From UBA2199 sp964628035 (GTDB lineage: Bacteria; Acidobacteriota; Aminicenantia; UBA2199): a DNA stretch of 64,000 bases. The translations under genes and the position numbers were made by a program. Below, piece by piece: positions 59,476 to 64,000 of the stretch. The notes under the pieces are model-generated. The model made no database searches, was not told the DNA's origin, and worked only from the letters and a program-made list of their open reading frames with translations. Position 1 is the first letter of the stretch; each line of letters starts with the position of its first letter. The stretch is from contig CAZVPI010000006.1 of assembly GCA_964628035.1 (NCBI GenBank), positions 1-64,000 of the forward strand, given 5' to 3'.

Positions 59476-59523
59476 GGGCAGACCCGGAACCCCTTCGCCT
59501 ATCCATTCGTCAACCTGGCCTGT

Positions 59524-59552
59524 TTGACACGGCCTTGCTGCGGCGCTAGAAT
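59524..59552 (+). promoter_or_regulatory. Methyltransferase promoter, leaderless
   Basis: -35 TTGACA (59524-59529), 17-bp spacer, -10 TAGAAT (59547-59552), 6 nt before the ATG; no Shine-Dalgarno. Confidence 0.8.
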
Positions 59553-59558
59553 CGGCCC

Positions 59559-60377
59559 ATGCCGGACCGGAAGAAGACACCCTGGCAGCTGCGCATGTTC
59601 GAGCGCTCGCTGAAAAAGAAGCTGAAGCTCCGCGCCTTGAAGCCCTTTCTCGGCGGCGCCGCCGGGCGTTCGTGCCTGCTGCTCACCTGCGGCGACAACA
59701 ACGGCGCCCTCAATTACCGCCTGCGGCAGGAAGGCGGCCGTTGGACATGGGCCGAGTTCGAGGACGCGGGGCGCCCCGCCATGGAGGAGCTGCTGGGGGA
59801 GCCGGTGCTCCTGCTGGACAAGGAAACCTGCCGCCTGCCGTTCGCGGACAGCCAATTCGACCTGCTGGTGAGCATCGACGTCCACGAGCACCTGCAGCGG
59901 CCCGGGCTCCTGGCCGCCGAGTTCGCCCGCGTGTTGAAGCCCGGCGGCCGGACGGTCGTCTCCACCCCCAACGGCGACGAGGGCAAACCGGTCGTGCGCC
60001 TGAAGCGCTGGTCCGGCATGGGCAACCTGGAATACGGCCACGTGCGAACCGGCTTCACCGTCGCGCAGCTGCGCGAGCTGCTGGCCGGCGCCGGCCTGGC
60101 GCCCGGGCGCAGCGCCTCCTACGCCAAGTTCTTCACCGAGTTCCTGGAGCTGCTCATCAACTGGCTCTACGTGAAGGTCCTCAGCCGCGACCGCGCCCCG
60201 GGGTCGGGGATCGCCCCCAGCACCCTGCAGAAGCTGCAGCAGGTGAAGAAGAGTTACCGCGCCTATTCCATCCTCTATCCGTTCTTCTGGGCTTTCTCCC
60301 AGCTCGACCGCCTCCTCTTCTTCAGCGAGGGCTATGCGGTCATCGTCGAAGCCAAAAAAAAGGGGACGAACCCATAG
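59559..60377 (+). CDS. Class I SAM-dependent methyltransferase
   Basis: A 272-residue protein with a Methyltransf_11-type Rossmann fold. Motif I is the unusual LLLTCGDNNGALNYRLR, the acidic residue follows in WAEFEDAG, and DLLVSIDVHEHLQRPGLL then RVLKPGGRTVVSTPNGDE are motifs IV-V. The C-terminal 80 residues are aromatic and helical (LLINWLYVKVLSRD, YPFFWAFSQLDRLLFF), suggesting membrane association. The substrate may be a polyprenyl-linked sugar or lipid. Leaderless by promoter position. Its stop codon touches a repeat array. Confidence 0.85.
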   Translation: MPDRKKTPWQLRMFERSLKKKLKLRALKPFLGGAAGRSCLLLTCGDNNGALNYRLRQEGGRWTWAEFEDAGRPAMEELLGEPVLLLDKETCRLPFADSQFDLLVSIDVHEHLQRPGLLAAEFARVLKPGGRTVVSTPNGDEGKPVVRLKRWSGMGNLEYGHVRTGFTVAQLRELLAGAGLAPGRSASYAKFFTEFLELLINWLYVKVLSRDRAPGSGIAPSTLQKLQQVKKSYRAYSILYPFFWAFSQLDRLLFFSEGYAVIVEAKKKGTNP

Positions 60378-60500
60378 TGTCAGTGACGGTGTCGGTGTCA
60401 GCAAGAAGCTCAACGAGCTAGTCCTGGCGCTTGGGAACGGGTGATGAAAGAGAAGAGCCCAGTGACTCGTTCTTCCCTATAGCCTATCGCTTATGGCCTT
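60377..60500. repeat. Short repeat island (GTGTCA hexads, CTATAGC heptads)
   Basis: A hexad array GTGTCA-GTGACG-GTGTCG-GTGTCA (60377-60400) ends in GCAAG and starts on the last base of the methyltransferase stop codon. A CTATAGC-CTATCGC-TTATGGC stretch is near 60476-60500. No gene is seen. Confidence 0.65.
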
Positions 60501-60527
60501 CCGGCTCGTTCCTGGCAAGGGCAAGCG

Positions 60528-61289
60528 CTACTGATTTTTCTCGAAAATGGCCAAGCGCTCGTTCAGCTCGAGGACGATGGCCCGGAACTCGCCGGCCAGT
60601 TTGCGGTAATGGGCCAGGAACTCGTCGAGGAAAGGGAAGCGCTCATTGTACGCTGCGGCGAGCTGGAAAACCGGCTTCTGGTCAAGGTCCGGCGCCAGGC
60701 CGGTCACGTTGCGCCGCCAGGCGGAGAACTCGTCGAAGGGGGAGGCCCCGGCTTTGGGGTCGCGCCAGCGGCCGGGGAGGGAGCGCAGGCGGTGGAACTC
60801 CCTGATCCCCATCTCGGCCCGGAACAGGGCGCGGTCCAGGCCTTGTTCGTCCCAGTCGCCGGGACCTTCGAGTTCCGCCAGCAGGCGGCCGGCGCGCCGA
60901 CGGGCCGCCTCGGCCTGGTCGTATTCAAACTGGAAGGTGTGGCCGATCTCCAGGGTCATGCCCAGGACGAAGTGCCCGACCAGCTTCTGGAATTCGCCGA
61001 TATCGGCGCCGGGCCCGGGCTGGGCCAAGATCCGGCGCAGGAACGCGAGGAGCGGCTCGCCGCCGGAGGTGGGAAGCAGGCCGCGGATGCGCTCGGCCGC
61101 CTGGAGGGTCAGGTAATCCTCCTCTCCCCGGCCGTTGCCCTCGGCGCGGGCCACGACGCGGCGCAGCGCTTCCTCGGTCATGGCCTGGCGGATCAGCCCC
61201 TCGTCGCAGCACGTGATGCCGGCCGGGGCGGTCTCCTGGGCCCGGGCGAGCAAAGGCAGCAGCAGGAGAGCGAGCAGCGCGCGGGCCAT
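60528..61289 (-). CDS. Exported helical protein, unknown function
   Basis: A 253-residue protein with a short signal peptide (LLALLLLPLLARAQE). The mature part is helical and charged: ALRRVVARAEGNGRGEEDYL, a Cys-Cys pair near residue 27 (ITCCDEG), FVLGMTLEIGHTFQFEYDQ and YRKLAGEFRAIVLELNERL. It shows no known catalytic motif. The ATG lies 8 nt after a -10 box, so the mRNA should be leaderless. Confidence 0.7.
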   Translation of the reverse strand: MARALLALLLLPLLARAQETAPAGITCCDEGLIRQAMTEEALRRVVARAEGNGRGEEDYLTLQAAERIRGLLPTSGGEPLLAFLRRILAQPGPGADIGEFQKLVGHFVLGMTLEIGHTFQFEYDQAEAARRRAGRLLAELEGPGDWDEQGLDRALFRAEMGIREFHRLRSLPGRWRDPKAGASPFDEFSAWRRNVTGLAPDLDQKPVFQLAAAYNERFPFLDEFLAHYRKLAGEFRAIVLELNERLAIFEKNQ

Positions 61290-61297
61290 GCGCGGCC

Positions 61298-61326
61298 ATT
61301 GTACTCCCGCGGCATGCCGTTGACAA
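61298..61326 (-). promoter_or_regulatory. Promoter of the 253-aa exported protein gene, leaderless
   Basis: Minus strand: -35 TTGTCA (61326-61321), 17-bp spacer, -10 TACAAT (61303-61298), 8 nt before the ATG. Confidence 0.7.
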
Positions 61327-61360
61327 GGCCGGAATGGCCGTTGCGCGGCAAAAAGCGGGA

Positions 61361-61389
61361 TTGACTTTTGCGCGGCGTTCCTTTATAGT
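61361..61389 (+). promoter_or_regulatory. pepD promoter
   Basis: -35 TTGACT (61361-61366), 17-bp spacer, -10 TATAGT (61384-61389); AAGGAGCG precedes the ATG at 61430, so this gene has a normal leader. Confidence 0.75.
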
Positions 61390-61429
61390 TTCTTTTCTCG
61401 GCAAAAAGTCCACCGCAAGGAGCGTTTTG

Positions 61430-62884
61430 ATGAATATCAAGCACCCAAAAACCAAGGAGATCCTGGACTGCTTCGAAACGATCAGCGCCATCCCGCGCTG
61501 CTCGAAGCACGAGGAAAAGATCGGCGCCTTCCTGCTCGACTGGGCCGGCGAGAACGGCTTCCGGGCCAAGAAGGACAAGGCCGGCAACGTGCTGATCAAG
61601 GTCCCGGCCAGCCCGGGCTACGAGACGTCGCCGACGGTCGTGGTCCAGGGGCACATGGACATGGTCTGCGAGAAAACGGCCGATTCCCCCCACGATTTCG
61701 CCAAGGACCCCATCCGCTTCGTCTTCGAAGGCGAATGGCTGAAAGCCGACCACACCACCCTGGGCGCAGACAACGGCATCGCCCTGGCCATGGCCATGGT
61801 CCTGGCCCTCGACAAGTCGCTGGCTCATCCGCCGCTGGAGCTGCTGTTCACCGTCGACGAGGAGACCGGGCTCACCGGCGCCAACGCCCTGCAGGGGGAC
61901 TTCCTCGAGGGCAAGATCCTGCTCAACGTCGATTCCGAGGACGAGGGCGTGTTCACCGTCGGCTGCGCCGGCGGCCGTGACACGCACATCAGCCTGGCGG
62001 CCCATTACGAGGACGCCCCCGAGGGCTTCGTCATGTGCCGTGTCAAGGCCGGCGGCATGACCGGAGGCCACTCCGGTGTCAACATCAACGAGGAGCGGGC
62101 CAACGCCATCCGCGTGCTGGTGCGCGTGCTGCTGCAGCTGCGCCGCCAGCACGACGCCCGCCTGGCCGACATCTCGGGCGGCACCGCCCACAACGCCATC
62201 CCGCGCGACGCCTGGGCCGACCTCTTCATCCCCCGCGACAGCTTCAAGGACGTCGAGCGCCTCGTTTCCGAGATGGAGGCGACGCTGCGCCGCGAGTTCG
62301 CCAAGACCGACCCCAACCTCAAGGTCAACGCCGAGCTGCAGCTGGAGACCATGGGCAAGCGCCCGCTCAACACCGCCGACAGCGGCCGCATCCTGGACCT
62401 GCTGATCGCCCTGCCCCACGGCGTGGCCGCCATGTCCACCGAGATCAAGGGCCTGGTGGAGACGTCCAACAACGAGGCCAGCGTGCGCATCGCCAACAGC
62501 AAGCTGGAGATCGTCACCAGCCAGCGCAGCTCGGTGATGTCGCGGCTGCACGCCCTGACCTGGCGCATCGAGGCCGTCGCCCGCCTGGCCGGCGCCGACG
62601 CCGTCAGCGGCAACGGCTATCCCGCCTGGCAGCCCAACCTGCAGTCGCCGCTGCTGGCCCGCTGCAAGGAGGTCTACCGCAGGCTGTTCCGCAAGGAGGC
62701 CCACGTCGAGGCCATCCACGCCGGCCTGGAGTGCGGCATCATCGGCGACAAGAAGCCGGGCATGGACATGATCTCCTTCGGACCGACCCTGAAGAACCCC
62801 CACTCGCCCGACGAGAAGATCCATGTCGGCTCGATCGGCATGGTGTGGGACTTCATGGTCGAGCTGCTCAAGAGCTTGAAATAG
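61430..62884 (+). CDS. pepD: Aminoacyl-histidine dipeptidase (PepD, M20)
   Basis: A 484-residue cytosolic zinc dipeptidase acting on carnosine-like and other Xaa-His dipeptides. M20 motifs are complete: VQGHMDMVCEKT with the first zinc His/Asp, LGADNGIALAM, TVDEETGLTGA (catalytic Glu pair), VDSEDEGVFTVGCAGG and, near the end, ECGIIGDKKPGMDMISFGP. The length matches E. coli PepD. ATG 61430 is fixed by AAGGAGCG; longer frames enter the promoter. It may serve amino-acid salvage in a peptide-using organism. Confidence 0.95.
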   Translation: MNIKHPKTKEILDCFETISAIPRCSKHEEKIGAFLLDWAGENGFRAKKDKAGNVLIKVPASPGYETSPTVVVQGHMDMVCEKTADSPHDFAKDPIRFVFEGEWLKADHTTLGADNGIALAMAMVLALDKSLAHPPLELLFTVDEETGLTGANALQGDFLEGKILLNVDSEDEGVFTVGCAGGRDTHISLAAHYEDAPEGFVMCRVKAGGMTGGHSGVNINEERANAIRVLVRVLLQLRRQHDARLADISGGTAHNAIPRDAWADLFIPRDSFKDVERLVSEMEATLRREFAKTDPNLKVNAELQLETMGKRPLNTADSGRILDLLIALPHGVAAMSTEIKGLVETSNNEASVRIANSKLEIVTSQRSSVMSRLHALTWRIEAVARLAGADAVSGNGYPAWQPNLQSPLLARCKEVYRRLFRKEAHVEAIHAGLECGIIGDKKPGMDMISFGPTLKNPHSPDEKIHVGSIGMVWDFMVELLKSLK

Positions 62885-62898
62885 GGCGTGCCGCGGCG

Positions 62899-62927
62899 TT
62901 GACCGCCGCGGGCGGATCCGGTAGAAT
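62899..62927 (+). promoter_or_regulatory. DUF362 gene promoter, leaderless
   Basis: -35 TTGACC (62899-62904), 17-bp spacer, -10 TAGAAT (62922-62927), 6 nt before the ATG. Confidence 0.75.
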
Positions 62928-62933
62928 GGCGGC

Positions 62934-63830
62934 ATGAAAAGAAGAGAATTCGTCCGCAACGGCTTGATCGCCTCCTCGGCTCTGCTGCTTCCCCGCCCCG
63001 AACTGTCCGGGCAGGCCGCCGCCCCCGCCCCCGACGGGGTGGTCCAGGTCCAGGGCGCGTCGCCCTACGACATCACGAAACGGGCCGTGTCCGAGCTCGG
63101 CGGCATGAAGCGCTTCGTCTCCCGCGGCGACGTGGTCATGGTCAAGCCCAACATCGGCTGGAACCGCACGGTCGAGCAGGGAGCCTGCACCCACCCCGAC
63201 GTGGTGCGGGCCGTAATCGAGATGGCCCTGGCCGCCGGCGCCAAGAAGGTGCTGGTGATGGACAACACCTGCCACAAGGCCGAGGACTGCTACGCGCGCA
63301 GCGGCATCGCCGCCGCCGCCCGCCGGGCCGGGGCCGAGGTGCGTTTCAGCGATGACAGCCGGCTGGTCGTCCACGACTTCCGCGGCGAGTTCCTCGGCAA
63401 ATGGCCGGTCTACCGCGACCATCTCGAAGTGGACAAGTTCATCAACGTGCCGGTGCTCAAGCACCACGGCAGCTCGGGGCTCACCATCGCCATGAAGAAC
63501 CTTTACGGCATCCTGGGCGGCAACCGCGGCAAGCTGCACCGCGACATGGGCGAGAACATCGCCGAGCTGGCCCAGGGCTTCCGCAGCCACCTGACGGTCG
63601 TCGACGCCTGGCGGGTGCTGCTGCGCAACGGCCCGGTGGGCGGCCGGCTGAGCGACGTGGAGGAACGGCGGACGGTCATCGCCTCGGCCAGCGTCATGCA
63701 CGCCGACGTGGCGGCGGCCTCCCTGTTCGGGCGCGACGCCCGCCAGGTCGAGTTCCTGCAGGCGGCGCGGGAGAGAAAGATGGGCGAGATCGAGCTGGCC
63801 AGGATCCCCCTGAAGCGCATCGGCGCCTGA
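62934..63830 (+). CDS. DUF362 protein with twin-arginine-like signal
   Basis: A 298-residue protein beginning MKRREFVRNGLIASSALLL, a Tat-type signal with the RRxF core. The DUF362 core shows VVMVKPNIGWN, THPDVVRAVIEMALAAGAKK, FINVPVLKHHGSSGLTIAMK and NLYGILGGNRG. Cysteines are few, so an Fe-S role would have to come from the partner. DUF362 genes are often next to ferredoxin-type membrane proteins, as here: the next gene begins 5 bp downstream. Predicted leaderless. Confidence 0.88.
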   Translation: MKRREFVRNGLIASSALLLPRPELSGQAAAPAPDGVVQVQGASPYDITKRAVSELGGMKRFVSRGDVVMVKPNIGWNRTVEQGACTHPDVVRAVIEMALAAGAKKVLVMDNTCHKAEDCYARSGIAAAARRAGAEVRFSDDSRLVVHDFRGEFLGKWPVYRDHLEVDKFINVPVLKHHGSSGLTIAMKNLYGILGGNRGKLHRDMGENIAELAQGFRSHLTVVDAWRVLLRNGPVGGRLSDVEERRTVIASASVMHADVAAASLFGRDARQVEFLQAARERKMGEIELARIPLKRIGA

Positions 63831-63835
63831 GCGCC

Positions 63836-64000
63836 ATGGTGCGCAAACGGGGCCGGCTGCTGCAGCGGCTGCGCATCCTCAGCCAGGTCCTCTTCACCGT
63901 TCTCTTTTTCTTCCTGCTGGCGGCGCTGACCGGGTCGGGCCCCGTCTCCCTGGCCTGGTCCGGCCTTTTCTTTTATTTTGATCCCTTGTTCCTGTGGCTC
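63836..64000 (+). CDS. Start of a membrane polyferredoxin-like protein (partial)
   Basis: The first 55 codons are in the window and the frame is open at the edge. A basic start (MVRKRGRLLQRLRILSQV) leads into a membrane helix (LFTVLFFFLLAAL) and FYFDPLFLWL, as in NapH/RnfA-type [4Fe-4S] membrane proteins that follow DUF362 genes. The Fe-S motifs would lie beyond the window, so the family call is an inference from context and N-terminal pattern. Confidence 0.55.
   Translation, partial: MVRKRGRLLQRLRILSQVLFTVLFFFLLAALTGSGPVSLAWSGLFFYFDPLFLWL

Overview
The window comes from a G+C-rich bacterial chromosome with very strong GC3 bias in nearly every gene. Gene content (twin-arginine aldo/keto reductase with Fe-S tail, DUF362, DUF885, secreted PKD/FN3 proteins, carbamoyltransferase cassettes, many GT-C membrane enzymes) and the dense intergenic repeats fit an uncultured Acidobacteriota-like or Candidatus Aminicenantes-like lineage. 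That assignment is an inference from style, not from a marker gene.

Layout. 0.2-5.5 kb: small envelope protein, Fe-S aldo/keto reductase, mtnA, a secreted TPR-like protein and a small membrane protein. 5.8-11.3 kb: PspC protein and an SOS cassette (lexA, dinB, compact DnaE-type polymerase), interrupted by an S23-type four-helix-bundle gene held between inverted heptanucleotide arrays. 11.7-17.5 kb: glutaredoxin plus ferredoxin-thioredoxin reductase/rubredoxin, a class V aminotransferase, a lone PilB-like ATPase and a DUF885 metalloprotein. 17.5-18.8 kb: a tRNA-Ser locus with one intact gene, one copy split by palindromic hairpins, and further fragments. 18.8-23.1 kb: an accessory island with an A+T-rich membrane gene, a DUF6429 / PD-(D/E)XK nuclease / degenerate ATPase module and a frameshifted RAYT transposon. 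23.1-30.9 kb: ferritin, LysM protein, isochorismatase-like hydrolase, alanine symporter, secreted cyanophycinase-like peptidase, PilZ protein, murI and a MinD-like ATPase. 30.9-60.4 kb: mostly envelope genes, including four large GT-C-like membrane proteins, two lipoprotein alkaline-phosphatase-superfamily enzymes, a carbamoyltransferase-SxtJ-DUF5989-SGNH cassette, two radical SAM enzymes, a methyltransferase, and a family of secreted propeller-PKD-FN3 proteins paired with outer-membrane barrels. 60.5-64 kb: a secreted protein of unknown function, an aminoacyl-histidine dipeptidase, DUF362 and the start of a polyferredoxin-like gene.

Three features run through the window. First, many intergenic gaps are occupied by islands bounded by inverted arrays of 7-bp (sometimes 6-bp) degenerate units in several sequence families, often starting at the stop codon of the upstream gene. 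Second, short palindromic insertions occur inside a tRNA-Ser copy and, in frame, inside dnaE. Third, many genes have a good -35/-10 promoter only 6-9 nt before the start codon and no Shine-Dalgarno sequence, which predicts leaderless mRNAs.

The best candidates for something undescribed are the split tRNA-Ser locus, the array-flanked S23 cassette in the SOS operon, and the propeller-PKD / tandem-HlyD-barrel gene cluster at 34.0-43.6 kb.
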